Source of the DNA: Pacificoceanicola onchidii
GTDB lineage: Bacteria; Pseudomonadota; Alphaproteobacteria; Rhodobacterales; Rhodobacteraceae
DNA length: 64,000 nt
Reading direction: 5' to 3'
Assembly: GCF_004804335.1 (NCBI RefSeq)
Contig: NZ_SRXY01000005.1
Coordinates: 365,587 to 429,586, forward strand
The notes beneath the pieces were generated by a model. It saw only the letters and a program-made list of their open reading frames with translations. It ran no database searches and had not been told where the DNA came from. The translations under genes and the position numbers were made by a program. Shown here piece after piece: positions 38,732-47,046 of the stretch (positions are counted from its first letter, which is position 1; every line of letters begins with the position of its first letter).

Positions 38732-39382
38732 TCACGTCTTCCATCGGCCCAGAACGTCTTCGAGCGCGGGATCGTCGAAGTCGGCCAGCGTCACCTCTGC
38801 TCCGGCAGCCCGCAAATGGGTGTCATCGCCGGAGGAGCGTATCCCGACGGTGTAAGCGCCTGAGGCCCGCGCCGCCCTGAGGCCGGAGGGGCTGTCTTCG
38901 AATGCAATGCAGTGCTCCGGGGACACGCCAAATGTCCGCATGGCCGCAAGGTACGGCTCCGGGTCCGGTTTGGCGCGGCTGCATTCATCACCGATGACCA
39001 AAAGCTCGAAAGAGTCCCTCAACCCGATGGCATTGAGCATGTACTCGGCGTTGATGCGCGGTGCATTGGTCACAACCGCCAGCCGCCAGCCCTCGGACTT
39101 GGCCCGATCAAGCAACGCACGCGCCCCCGGCATCGCGGGCTGACCGCCGATCAGCCGTTCCCGGAACCTTGTTTCCTTCATGTCGGAGAGCGCTTGCGCG
39201 TCCTCGCCGGGAAACAGCAGCGGGAAGCTGTCGAGGTTCTGCGTGCCGTGAATGCGCTCCATGTAGAACGCTTCATCAATCGTCTGCCCACGCTCTTCGA
39301 ACATCTCCGCGAAGATGGCGAAATGCAGCGGGTCGGAATGTAGCAGGGTGCCGTCGAGATCAAAGAGAAGGGCATGTGTCAT
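38732..39382 (-). CDS. HAD-superfamily phosphatase (beta-phosphoglucomutase/GPH type)
   Basis: Phosphatase or phosphomutase of 216 aa. HAD motif I is DLDGTLL (nucleophile Asp near residue 8), motif II VVTNAP near residue 103, motif III lysine in RAKPDPEPYL, and motif IV FEDSPSG. The cap is of the alpha-helical class I type. It lies 12 bp downstream of the MetF-like gene in the same direction, so it may be co-transcribed. The substrate, probably a sugar phosphate or phosphoglycolate, is not evident. Confidence 0.85.
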   Translation of the reverse strand: MTHALLFDLDGTLLHSDPLHFAIFAEMFEERGQTIDEAFYMERIHGTQNLDSFPLLFPGEDAQALSDMKETRFRERLIGGQPAMPGARALLDRAKSEGWRLAVVTNAPRINAEYMLNAIGLRDSFELLVIGDECSRAKPDPEPYLAAMRTFGVSPEHCIAFEDSPSGLRAARASGAYTVGIRSSGDDTHLRAAGAEVTLADFDDPALEDVLGRWKT

Positions 39383-39394
39383 GCCCTTCCTCTA

Positions 39395-40327
39395 TCACCC
39401 GGCCTGGGCCGCGGGAACCGCAGAAGCGCCGCCGTTTTCAATCGCCCATTTGGCATTGGTCTTGATCCCGCCAAGCGGGAAGAAATGCACGTGGGAGATA
39501 TTGAAATCCGGGTTGGCGGCCTTGTGTGCGGCAAGCTTGGAGAGCACATCTGTCGGCTCGTAAGGCATCAGCAGCTTGGACACATCCATGGCGCGCTTTT
39601 GCAGAACCTTGAGCGAGGGGCCAACACCGCAGGCGATGGCGAACTTGATCAGCGTCTGCAGCTTGGCCGGGCCTGCGATGCCGATGTGCACCGGGATCGT
39701 GATGCCTTCATCGCGCAGCCGGTCTGCCCATGCGATGATCGGATCGGCGTCAAAGGCAAACTGCGTGGCCAGCGCCATCTTGGCATCGGTGCGGGTCTGG
39801 AAGTCCTGCTTCCAGCGCAGCGCGGCCATCACCTCGGCGTCGCCGCCTTTGGGGTCAATGTCCTTGTTGCCTTCGGGGTGGCCCGCCACATGCAGCCGCT
39901 CAAAGCCTGCCTCATCAAACAGGCCGGTTTCCATGAGCTGCATGGAGCTGTGGAAATCACCATGAGGCTTGTCCACACCGCCCGCGAGCAGCAGCGCCTG
40001 CTTGACGTTTGCTTCCCCCTGATACCGGGCAATCCAGTCGGCCAGCGTGGCCTTGTCCTTGATGATGCGTGCGGGAAAGTGCGGCATGACCTTGTAACCG
40101 TCGGCGTTCAGACGCTTGGCGGTGGCGACCATGTCCTCGATCGGCGTGCCTTCGATATGCGCGATGTAGACGCGGGTGCCTTCCGGCAGCAGCGCGCGGA
40201 AATCGTCGACCTTTTCGGCGGTGCGCGGCATGACTTCGATGGAGTAATCCTTCAGGAAAGCTTCCATGTCGCCATTGGCAGCGGCTGGGGCGTGCTCATC
40301 ACGCTTGCGGAAATTCAACAGGGCCAT
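39395..40327 (-). CDS. Methylenetetrahydrofolate reductase-like protein
   Basis: A 310 aa protein resembling MetF, the flavoenzyme that makes methyltetrahydrofolate. Visible features are VYIAHIEGTP near the N-terminus, YKVMPHFPARIIKD near residue 80, LLLAGGVDKPHGDF near residue 110, AGHPEGNKD near residue 150, and ATQFAFDADPIIAW near residue 190. AAAGGAGG before ATG 40327 sets the start. It sits 30 bp after the small 'virulence factor' gene and near the methyltransferase that would use its product. It diverges from E. coli MetF and might act in the oxidative direction in methyl-group breakdown. Confidence 0.78.
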   Translation of the reverse strand: MALLNFRKRDEHAPAAANGDMEAFLKDYSIEVMPRTAEKVDDFRALLPEGTRVYIAHIEGTPIEDMVATAKRLNADGYKVMPHFPARIIKDKATLADWIARYQGEANVKQALLLAGGVDKPHGDFHSSMQLMETGLFDEAGFERLHVAGHPEGNKDIDPKGGDAEVMAALRWKQDFQTRTDAKMALATQFAFDADPIIAWADRLRDEGITIPVHIGIAGPAKLQTLIKFAIACGVGPSLKVLQKRAMDVSKLLMPYEPTDVLSKLAAHKAANPDFNISHVHFFPLGGIKTNAKWAIENGGASAVPAAQAG

Positions 40328-40357
40328 GAGCGCCTCCTTTATCGTCATGTGCGGGCC

Positions 40358-40654
40358 TCAGGCCCAACCGTCGTTTGCAATGAGCGCCTTGATGCGCTCA
40401 GGATCATATTCCGTGTCGAGCCGTGCGGCTGCGGCGTCTGCGGCGGCTTGCCCGTCCCCTTCGATCTGGCCAGAGGGCACCTTGCGCCACTCCGCGAGAT
40501 AAGCATCCGTGTCCGACGCGCCAACCTTCATCGCGGCGCGGTCAATGGCCTGCTCGAAGCGTTCGGGCAGAATTGCCTTTGCGCCTCTGCGGCCTTTGCC
40601 GACGATCACCTGAGCCGGGATGTCGCGCCAGTAAACGATTGTCAGATCAGCCAT
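40358..40654 (-). CDS. Small 'virulence factor' family protein linked to MetF
   Basis: A 98 aa protein (start MADLTIVYWRDIPAQVIVGKG) that I place in a family annotated as virulence factor in databases, despite no evidence of a role in disease. ATG 40654 is the first start that gives the conserved N-terminus. It is directly upstream of the MetF-like gene in the same direction. In Rhodobacterales I associate this small protein with methylenetetrahydrofolate reductase genes, so an accessory role in one-carbon metabolism is more likely. No catalytic motif is seen. Confidence 0.6.
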   Translation of the reverse strand: MADLTIVYWRDIPAQVIVGKGRRGAKAILPERFEQAIDRAAMKVGASDTDAYLAEWRKVPSGQIEGDGQAAADAAAARLDTEYDPERIKALIANDGWA

Positions 40655-40829
40655 GATCGGTGATTCCCCGCGTGTTCCTGTATCAGTCTTAGCGGCCCCA
40701 TCCGGCGCGGCGCGGTCGGTTTTCGACCCGTGCCGTTCTGATACCGACAAGGCGCTTTGCCGGCAGGTCAATGTCCTGCTCTTTTATCCTTAACCAATCT
40801 TTGCCAGAAACGGTGAAAAAGGACCGCCC

Positions 40830-41480
40830 GTGATCGTGATCGACGCCCACAAGCTGGCTTATGCCGCATTGCCGAAGGCAGCTTGCTCCTCTGTCAAAAA
40901 GGCGCTTGCCGCTGTGGATCCCGAAGCCTCGCTGAGCGCGGAGGAGGCGCGCGATGTGCACAGCTATCATCTGCTCTATCCGACAGCGCGGTTTCACCCC
41001 AGACGCACGGCAGGGCTCGAAGACCATTTTCGCTTTGCGGTGGTGCGCGATCCGCTGGCGCGGCTGCTGTCGGTCTGGACAAACCGGGTGTTGGAATTTG
41101 GCGATCTGCGCAACGCCTGGTCCTTGCAAAGCGGCCGCGCCGATCTGCCAATGGAGCCGGATGTGGACTTCTTTTTCCAAAACCTCGATGGCTATGCGCA
41201 GGCGGTTTCGTCGATCAAGCACCACGTCCTACCCGCCCGGCTTTTCCTCGGGGATGACCTCGATTTTTATAGCCAGGTATACCGGACAAGTGAGCTGAGC
41301 GGGCTGGCGCAGGACCTGTCAGACTGGACCCGGCAGGGTGTGTCGATTCCGCGTTCCAACCGCAGTGCGACGCGGCTTGAAGCGGCGGATCTGGCCGGTG
41401 AAACGCTGGCCGCGATCAGGCCGCGGCTTGATGCAGAATATGATTACCTTTCAAGGTTTTACGAAAATCCTTTCGGGTGA
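40830..41480 (+). CDS. Sulfotransferase family 2-like protein
   Basis: A 216 aa protein with an N-terminal LPKAACSSVKKAL segment, which resembles the 5'-phosphosulfate loop of carbohydrate sulfotransferases. RFAVVRDPLARLLSVW, near residue 72, matches the 3'-phosphate-binding region (R-DP-R). It would transfer sulfate from PAPS to a surface polysaccharide or similar acceptor. GTG 40830 is preceded by AAAAAGGA. It is divergent from the small metF-linked gene. A second sulfotransferase-like gene lies at 46222. Confidence 0.78.
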   Translation: MIVIDAHKLAYAALPKAACSSVKKALAAVDPEASLSAEEARDVHSYHLLYPTARFHPRRTAGLEDHFRFAVVRDPLARLLSVWTNRVLEFGDLRNAWSLQSGRADLPMEPDVDFFFQNLDGYAQAVSSIKHHVLPARLFLGDDLDFYSQVYRTSELSGLAQDLSDWTRQGVSIPRSNRSATRLEAADLAGETLAAIRPRLDAEYDYLSRFYENPFG

Positions 41481-41557
41481 TCCCGTCATCGCGCTTGCGC
41501 GAGTCAATTGGCGCGCCTATCCTAAAGGCAAGTTGATATCGGAAAAGGCGCGAAACC

Positions 41558-42673
41558 ATGGCGCCAAAGCGTCCCAAGGGTGCGGGCGCTTTCCCGAAAC
41601 CGGTCGAGAGCAACGCGCCTGACAGGCCCGATCCCAATGCGCTGTACGCGGCGCTGGATCTGGGCACAAATAGTTGTCGCATGCTGATTGCCCAACCCAA
41701 GGGCAGCCAGTTCCATGTGATCGACAGCTTTTCGAAGTCCGTCCAGCTTGGGCACGGGCTTGAAAAGTACGGGCGGCTCAGTCGCTCGTCCATGGCGCGC
41801 ACCATATCCGCATTGCGTGTCTGCCAACAGAAAATTGATCGCCACAAGGTCCGCAACATGCGGCTTGTGGCGACGGAAGCCTGCCGCCGTGCGCGCAATG
41901 CTGGCGAGTTTATCCGGCAAGTGAAGCGCGAGACGGGTCTGCGGCTGGAGATCATCCAGCCCGAAGAAGAGGCGCGGCTGGCGGTGATTTCCTGCGCGCC
42001 GCTGGTTTCGACCAAGACCGAGCAGCTTCTGGTGGTGGATATTGGTGGTGGCTCGACAGAGCTTGTCTGGATCGACATCAGCAAGGTGGATCCGCGTGAT
42101 CGTCCGCGCGCGATCATGCGCCTTCACGCCGGGTTTCATGCCCCCCACGCCAGCCCGTTTCCCGCCGCAAGGGTGGTGGACTGGATCAGCGTGCCGCTCG
42201 GCGTGGCCACGCTGCGCGATCAATTCAACGATGTTGACGATGACGCGGCGCGCTATGCGCTGATGAGCTGGTTTTTCGAAGAGAATCTCGCCGAGTTCGC
42301 CCCGTACAAGGACGAACAGCAACGTGAAGGGTTCCAGATTGTCGGCACCTCCGGCACGGTGACCACCGTGGCCGCCTCGCACTTGGGCTTGCGCCGCTAT
42401 GACCGCACCAAGGTGGACGGGCTGCGCATGTCTTCGGATCAGATCGAAGCGGTTATCCAGGGGTATCTGACCATGGGGCCGGGCGGGCGGCGCCGCGATC
42501 CACGGATCGGCCCGGATCGACATGCGCTGATCATGAGCGGCAGCGCGATTTTGCAGGCGCTTTTGCGGCTCTGGCCAACGGACCGGCTCTCGGTGGCGGA
42601 TCGGGGACTGCGTGAAGGTCTGCTCTATGCGCAGATGTCTGCGGATGGTGTTCTGGAAGACGGGCCGTTATAG
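41558..42673 (+). CDS. Ppx/GppA exopolyphosphatase/pppGpp phosphatase family protein
   Basis: A 371 aa ASKHA-fold phosphatase that hydrolyses polyphosphate or pppGpp. Motifs are AALDLGTNSCRMLIA near residue 29 and VVDIGGGSTELVW near residue 160. It is much shorter than the roughly 500 aa enterobacterial Ppx and lacks the C-terminal HD-like domains. That is normal for alphaproteobacteria. It is followed by rlmE in the same direction across a repeat element. The choice between Ppx and GppA activity cannot be made from sequence. Confidence 0.88.
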   Translation: MAPKRPKGAGAFPKPVESNAPDRPDPNALYAALDLGTNSCRMLIAQPKGSQFHVIDSFSKSVQLGHGLEKYGRLSRSSMARTISALRVCQQKIDRHKVRNMRLVATEACRRARNAGEFIRQVKRETGLRLEIIQPEEEARLAVISCAPLVSTKTEQLLVVDIGGGSTELVWIDISKVDPRDRPRAIMRLHAGFHAPHASPFPAARVVDWISVPLGVATLRDQFNDVDDDAARYALMSWFFEENLAEFAPYKDEQQREGFQIVGTSGTVTTVAASHLGLRRYDRTKVDGLRMSSDQIEAVIQGYLTMGPGGRRRDPRIGPDRHALIMSGSAILQALLRLWPTDRLSVADRGLREGLLYAQMSADGVLEDGPL

Positions 42674-42711
42674 AGCGGTAACGGCGCGGAATTTTCGGGG
42701 AAATTCCGGTT

Positions 42712-42773
42712 TGGGGGCACAGCCCCCGTCCTGCGGACTCCCCCGGGATATTTTTGGCACAAAGAAAAGACGG
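42712..42773 (+). repeat. Dispersed roseobacter-type repeat, copy 1
   Basis: Hairpin GGGGGC-aca-GCCCCC, a GTCCTGCGGAC palindrome, then CTCCCCCGGGATATTT and an A/G-rich end CAAAGAAAAGAC. The same pattern (hairpin, CTCC-GAGGTATTT, CAAAGAAGAC) recurs at 51907-51981. This copy ends just before the rlmE start codon and may supply its leader. Confidence 0.65.
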
Positions 42774-42784
42774 GTTTGCGACAG

Positions 42785-43525
42785 ATGGCAAAAGGGCCAA
42801 AAAACTCATCGGGACGCGGGCAGCGTGATCTCAAGGTCAAGGTGAAGTCTGCGCGCGGGCGCAAGCTTTCGTCGACGCTGTGGCTTCAGCGGCAGCTTAA
42901 TGACCCTTACGTGAAGCGTGCCAAGGCGGATGGGTATCGTGGGCGCGCGGCCTATAAGATCCTAGAGATCGACGACAAGTACCGCTTTCTCGTGCCCGGG
43001 GCGCGGGTTGTGGATCTTGGCGCAGCGCCCGGTGGTTGGTGCCAGGTGGCGGTCAAGCGGGTGAATGCGCTTGGCTCCCGCACAAGCAAGGCAGTCGGAA
43101 CCGTGCTGGGTGTTGACTTGCAGGAAATGGACCCGATTGCCGGGGCCGAGCTGCATCAGCTCGATTTCATGGAAGATGGCGCCGATGACAAGGTCAAAGC
43201 CTGGCTGGGCGGCAATGCGGATGTGGTGATGTCGGACATGGCGGCATCGGCTTCGGGTCACAAACAGACCGACCACCTGCGCATTATCGCCCTGTGCGAA
43301 GCGGCGGCCTATCTGGCCTTTGACGTGCTGGACGAGGGGGGCACTTTCGTGGCCAAGGTGCTTGCGGGCGGGGCAGAAGGCTCGCTTCAGCAGATCCTCA
43401 AACAGCGGTTCGACAAGGTGGCGAATTTCAAACCGCCGGCGAGTCGGTCGGATTCGTCGGAGAAATTCGTGGTGGCAACCGGGTTCCGGGGCCGCAGGGA
43501 CGTGTCAGAAGAGCGGGAAGATTAG
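42785..43525 (+). CDS. rlmE: 23S rRNA (uridine-2552-2'-O)-methyltransferase RlmE/FtsJ
   Basis: Heat-shock-type rRNA methyltransferase of 246 aa that modifies U2552 in the ribosomal A loop. SAM motif [15 protein letters not shown] lies near residue 75, [16 protein letters not shown] near residue 150 (catalytic Asp), and the later lysine in [12 protein letters not shown] near residue 185. The basic N-terminal extension of about 35 residues is typical of alphaproteobacteria. ATG 42785 gives [10 protein letters not shown]. Confidence 0.94.
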   Translation: MAKGPKNSSGRGQRDLKVKVKSARGRKLSSTLWLQRQLNDPYVKRAKADGYRGRAAYKILEIDDKYRFLVPGARVVDLGAAPGGWCQVAVKRVNALGSRTSKAVGTVLGVDLQEMDPIAGAELHQLDFMEDGADDKVKAWLGGNADVVMSDMAASASGHKQTDHLRIIALCEAAAYLAFDVLDEGGTFVAKVLAGGAEGSLQQILKQRFDKVANFKPPASRSDSSEKFVVATGFRGRRDVSEERED

Positions 43526-43717
43526 GGGCGTCGCCGGGCGGTCAGACAGCTTGGGACGCAGCAGAGACTGTGTGGCCTCGGTCTGAAACCGGCGGGCAAA
43601 CCCCGGAGAAATCGTGCGAAAACCCTCCGGCGGCTGTGTGTCGCGATCAGCCGCTTTGTGGGCGGCGCGGTGAAGCGGACGCGCATGTTTGCGGATAGGC
43701 GGTGTCGGCAGAAACAC
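43505..43717 (-). CDS. Possible small basic protein antisense to the rlmE end
   Basis: A 70 aa reading frame starting at GTG 43717, rich in Arg, Pro and His, with 21 bp overlapping the 3' end of rlmE. I recognise no family, and no strong ribosome site is visible. It is the only frame in the gap that looks as if it might be coding, so it is listed as a candidate only. Confidence 0.25.
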   Translation of the reverse strand: MFLPTPPIRKHARPLHRAAHKAADRDTQPPEGFRTISPGFARRFQTEATQSLLRPKLSDRPATPLIFPLF

Positions 43718-43885
43718 GGCGTGACCCTCTCACTTGGAACAACAGGCTACCGGTAAGTGTGGCTCAACAATGCGGCGGAATTGGTGCAGGCCCATGCCGG
43801 AAGCGTGGCGAAGCCGCTAAAGGGATTGACCGGGCAGAAAAGCCCGGCATTTATGCGCACAGCAAGAACAGGGGAGATGAACCGG
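43526..43885. other. Gap between rlmE and the GDSL hydrolase
   Basis: Apart from the doubtful 70 aa minus-strand frame, this holds a stem CCGGGC-agaaaa-GCCCGG at 43830-43847 followed by CATTTAT (a weak terminator-like element). An open frame continuous with the hydrolase back to 43757 appears to be fortuitous. No tRNA is present. Confidence 0.45.
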
Positions 43886-44512
43886 ATGGCGGTCATCTTG
43901 TGTTACGGCGACAGCAATACACATGGCACGCGGCCGATGACCGTGGCGGGGGTGTCCGAGCGGCACGCTGCCGGGGATCGTTGGCCCGATGCCATGGCGG
44001 CGGCGCTTGGCGTGGGCCATCAGGTGCTCAGCGAGGGCCTGCCGGGCCGGACAACCGTGCATGACGACATGGTTGAAGGCGGGATGCGCAACGGTCTGAC
44101 GGTTCTGCCGGCGATCCTGCACAGCCATGTGCCGCTTGATCTGTTGGTGCTGATGCTCGGGACAAACGATCTCAAGAACCGGTTTTCGGTGTCGTCTTAC
44201 GAGATTGCCCGATCGCTGGAACGTCTGATCACGGTAACGCGGACGAGCGGCGTGGTGGACAGGATCCTGCTCGTCGCGCCTGCGCCGGTGCGCGAATGCG
44301 GCACGCTTGTCGATGTTTTCGCCGGGGCCGAGGCACGGCAGGCCGGACTGCGCGATCACATCGCGGCGATTGCTGACAAGACCAGCTGCGGATTTCTTGA
44401 TGCAGGCGAAACGGTGACGGTCTCTGATCAGGACGGCGTGCATTGGGAGGCGGAGGCGCACAGGCGCTTTGGTGTGGTGATGGCGGATGCGGTACGGGCG
44501 ATGTTGCCGTGA
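43886..44512 (+). CDS. SGNH/GDSL-family hydrolase (arylesterase-like)
   Basis: Serine ester hydrolase of 208 aa. Block I GDSN (nucleophile Ser near residue 10) begins ILCYGDSNTHG, block III is GTND near residue 94, and the C-terminal catalytic Asp-His pair is in DGVHW. An AGGGGAG site at 43870-43876 is well spaced for ATG 43886 and too close to the in-frame ATG at 43877. It overlaps the next gene by 4 bp. It likely cleaves small esters or thioesters, in the cytoplasm as no signal is seen. Confidence 0.85.
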   Translation: MAVILCYGDSNTHGTRPMTVAGVSERHAAGDRWPDAMAAALGVGHQVLSEGLPGRTTVHDDMVEGGMRNGLTVLPAILHSHVPLDLLVLMLGTNDLKNRFSVSSYEIARSLERLITVTRTSGVVDRILLVAPAPVRECGTLVDVFAGAEARQAGLRDHIAAIADKTSCGFLDAGETVTVSDQDGVHWEAEAHRRFGVVMADAVRAMLP

Positions 44513-44970
44513 AACGCTTTGCTTTTATTGGGATATTCGGGATTCTTGCGGCCTGTACGGATGCGCCGCTGTCTTCCGATTTTGTCCCGCTGCGCAACCC
44601 GACGGCGCCTGTGGCCAGTCAGGCAGACGTCACACTGGCGCGTCTGTCAGGCACATGGACCGTTGTTGAAGGGGCGGGCGTGCCACCGGGGCGCGAAGTG
44701 ACCGTAACCGGGCAAAGCCTGCGTTTCGGCACTGCGCCGCAACCCTTCGTGGCGCTTGGCAGCGGGCGGTTTCGCCTTGGCGAGGCAGAGGTTTGGGTGC
44801 ACTGGCTGGACGCTGATAACCGAACGGCGGCGATGGGTGAGCCGGGCGGTGATTTCGTCTGGATCATGGACCGCACGGGCAAGCCCGGAGAACGCCTGAA
44901 GGCGGCCCGGGAGATCTTGGAATGGTATGGATATGACATGCGACGCATGGGGGACAGAAACGATGGATGA
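44509..44970 (+). CDS. Lipoprotein with lipocalin-like domain
   Basis: A 153 aa protein from GTG 44509, with a short lipoprotein signal ending ILAAC (Cys 15) and a beta-rich domain. LSGTWTVVEGAG, near residue 45, resembles the first strand of lipocalin-like lipoproteins. The C-terminus has EWYGYDMRRM. It overlaps the GDSL gene by 4 bp and the glycerate kinase gene by 8 bp, so the three form a tight operon. Ligand unknown. Confidence 0.7.
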   Translation: MKRFAFIGIFGILAACTDAPLSSDFVPLRNPTAPVASQADVTLARLSGTWTVVEGAGVPPGREVTVTGQSLRFGTAPQPFVALGSGRFRLGEAEVWVHWLDADNRTAAMGEPGGDFVWIMDRTGKPGERLKAAREILEWYGYDMRRMGDRNDG

Positions 44971-46231
44971 ACGGGCGCTTCTGAGCGACTTGTTTGAAAC
45001 GGCGGTCGCGGCAGCGGATCCGATGAAGGCTTTGGCAGGCGTTTTGCCGGAGCGGCCCAAGGGGCGCACGGTGGTGGTGGCGCTTGGTAAAGGATCGGCA
45101 CAATTGGCCGCGGCGTTTGAAACGCTGTGGGAAGAGCCGGTCGAAGGGGTTGTGGTCACGCGCTATGGCTATGCCGCGCCCTGCAAGCACCTGCCGGTTT
45201 TGGAAGCGTCGCACCCGGTGCCGGACGCGGCCGGTTTGCGGGCCACGGAGGCCGTGTTTGCCGCCGTTGAGGGGCTGACCGAAGACGATCTGGTTGTGGC
45301 TTTGGTGTGTGGGGGCGGCTCCGCGCTGTTGCCCGCACCGCCGGCTGGGCTGACGCTCGAAGATGAGCAAGCTTTGAACCGGGCGCTTCTGGCCTCTGGC
45401 GCACCGATCAGTGTGATGAATGCAATCCGCAAACATGTCAGCCGGATCAAGGGCGGGCGGCTTGCGGCAGCGGCGGCCCCGGCCAAGGTGGTAAGCTTTG
45501 TGGTCTCGGACGTGCCCGGAGATGATCCGGCGCAGGTAGCCTCCGGACCGACTGTGCCTGACGCGGTTGGCGTCGCGGACGCTCTGCGGTTTATTGAATC
45601 GAGAAATATTGATCTACCGCAGTCTGTTGTGGATCATATTTCAAGTGATGCATCAGCTGCGCCGCATCCCGATGATCCGGTCTTTGCACGCCATGAGGTG
45701 CATGTGATCGCTTCGGCTTGCCTGTCACTGGAAGCGGCAGCGGCGCGGGCAGAGGCCGCAGGCGTGCCAGCGGTGATCCTCTCGGATGCCATCGAAGGAG
45801 AGGCCAAGGATATCGGCCTCATGCACGCAGCTTTGACGCGGGAAGTGGCATTGCGTGGACGCCCGTTCAAAGCGCCCGTGATCTTGCTTTCAGGCGGCGA
45901 AACCACTGTTACGCTTGCGGAAAATCCGGGCCGGGGTGGGCGCAACACGGCGTTTTTGCTCAGCCTTGCCGAAGGCATTGAAGGGCTGGAGGGGATAACG
46001 GCGCTGGCGGCGGATACGGACGGGATCGACGGCTCGGAAGATAATGCCGGGGCGTTTGCGGATGGTGACAGCCTTTCGCGTCTGCGGGCGCTTGGGAAAG
46101 ACCCGGCAAGCTTTGTCAAAGCGCAGGACCCCTATGGTGCATTTGACGCTGTGGGCGACATCTATGCGCCAGGGCCGACCGGGACAAATGTAAATGATTT
46201 CAGGGCGATATTGGTCAAACCTCAGGTGTAA
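44963..46231 (+). CDS. Glycerate 2-kinase (MOFRL family)
   Basis: Phosphorylates D-glycerate to 2-phosphoglycerate, feeding glyoxylate, serine or tartronate routes into glycolysis. The 422 aa protein has the N-terminal DUF4147 domain (VVVALGKGSAQLA near residue 34, LVCGGGSALLPAP near residue 113) and the C-terminal MOFRL domain (ILLSGGETTVT, then GRGGRNTAF and AADTDGIDGSED). ATG 44963 follows a GGGGGACAG site inside the lipoprotein gene. The 3' end overlaps the convergent sulfotransferase-like gene by 10 bp. Confidence 0.92.
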   Translation: MDERALLSDLFETAVAAADPMKALAGVLPERPKGRTVVVALGKGSAQLAAAFETLWEEPVEGVVVTRYGYAAPCKHLPVLEASHPVPDAAGLRATEAVFAAVEGLTEDDLVVALVCGGGSALLPAPPAGLTLEDEQALNRALLASGAPISVMNAIRKHVSRIKGGRLAAAAAPAKVVSFVVSDVPGDDPAQVASGPTVPDAVGVADALRFIESRNIDLPQSVVDHISSDASAAPHPDDPVFARHEVHVIASACLSLEAAAARAEAAGVPAVILSDAIEGEAKDIGLMHAALTREVALRGRPFKAPVILLSGGETTVTLAENPGRGGRNTAFLLSLAEGIEGLEGITALAADTDGIDGSEDNAGAFADGDSLSRLRALGKDPASFVKAQDPYGAFDAVGDIYAPGPTGTNVNDFRAILVKPQV

Positions 46232-46983
46232 CTGTAACCAAATCGCGCTTCCAACTCTGTATCCAGATTGGCGAGCAGAAAGGCTTTGTCCGCTTCCGGG
46301 ATCACATCCGGGAGCGGCGCGCGCTCTGCGATCGATGCGCTGAACCGTGTGCCTAGACGGCGTTTGACCGGTTTGAAAAACGGTTTGCTGCGCGGAATGT
46401 CAAAGGCTTCGGAGAGGCGTCTCATCACCGCATCGGGATCGGCGTTGAAGTCTTCCAGACGGATGAACACGCAATTGCGACCGCGATTGGCCATGCCCGC
46501 CAGCGCGCGCAGCTTTGCGCTGCGCATGGCAAAGATAGTGTCAAAGGCCAGCCCGGTCACCGGATGCCGATCCAACTGCAGCACCGCGCCTTTGACGCTC
46601 AGCTCCGGATGGGTCAGTTCGAAGTCTTCGGGCCGGTCGACGACGCTCGCCCATTCGTGCCGGATAAAACCAGAATAATCCAAAGCCTGCAGCTGTGGAT
46701 GCACATGCCAGGGCCGGGCGTACATCGACTTCACCCAGTCCACGGCGTTGCGCACAATGCAGATGATCAGGAACTGCTCGGGGATCGCCACCATATGCGG
46801 AAACCCGTGTTTCCAGCCCAAACCTTCGGTGCGCGGAATGTCGAGATTCTTTTCGATGGTCTTGCGCAACAGGTTCGTCCCGCTGGCGCGCTCTCCCAGA
46901 ACCTGAAACTGGGTCATGGGTTTCGCGATGCGCCGGATGGCAAAGAACCCGGAGGGGCCGATCTGGACTGGGATTTCTTTCAT
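46222..46983 (-). CDS. Sulfotransferase-like P-loop protein
   Basis: A 253 aa protein with an N-terminal QVLGERASGTNLLRKTIE segment, which matches the sulfotransferase 5'-phosphosulfate loop. IICIVRNAVDWVKSMY, near residue 75, resembles the 3'-phosphate motif (R-N-DW-S). The middle and C-terminal parts carry helices typical of PAPS enzymes. It likely sulfates a surface glycan. It is divergent, by 63 bp, from a glycosyltransferase gene, which supports a cell-surface role. Different from the sulfotransferase at 40830. Confidence 0.68.
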   Translation of the reverse strand: MKEIPVQIGPSGFFAIRRIAKPMTQFQVLGERASGTNLLRKTIEKNLDIPRTEGLGWKHGFPHMVAIPEQFLIICIVRNAVDWVKSMYARPWHVHPQLQALDYSGFIRHEWASVVDRPEDFELTHPELSVKGAVLQLDRHPVTGLAFDTIFAMRSAKLRALAGMANRGRNCVFIRLEDFNADPDAVMRRLSEAFDIPRSKPFFKPVKRRLGTRFSASIAERAPLPDVIPEADKAFLLANLDTELEARFGYSYT

Positions 46984-47046
46984 GGTGGTTTGGGGATTCT
47001 CAAGACCCTTGGCTCAGGGTAGGGTGGTGAAAAAGGATCGAGGCCT

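Noticed and set aside
43757..43842. tRNA-Leu-like stretch (GCGGCGGAATTGGTGCAG)
   Set aside because: It resembles the start of a tRNA-Leu, but there is no T arm, anticodon stem or acceptor pairing.
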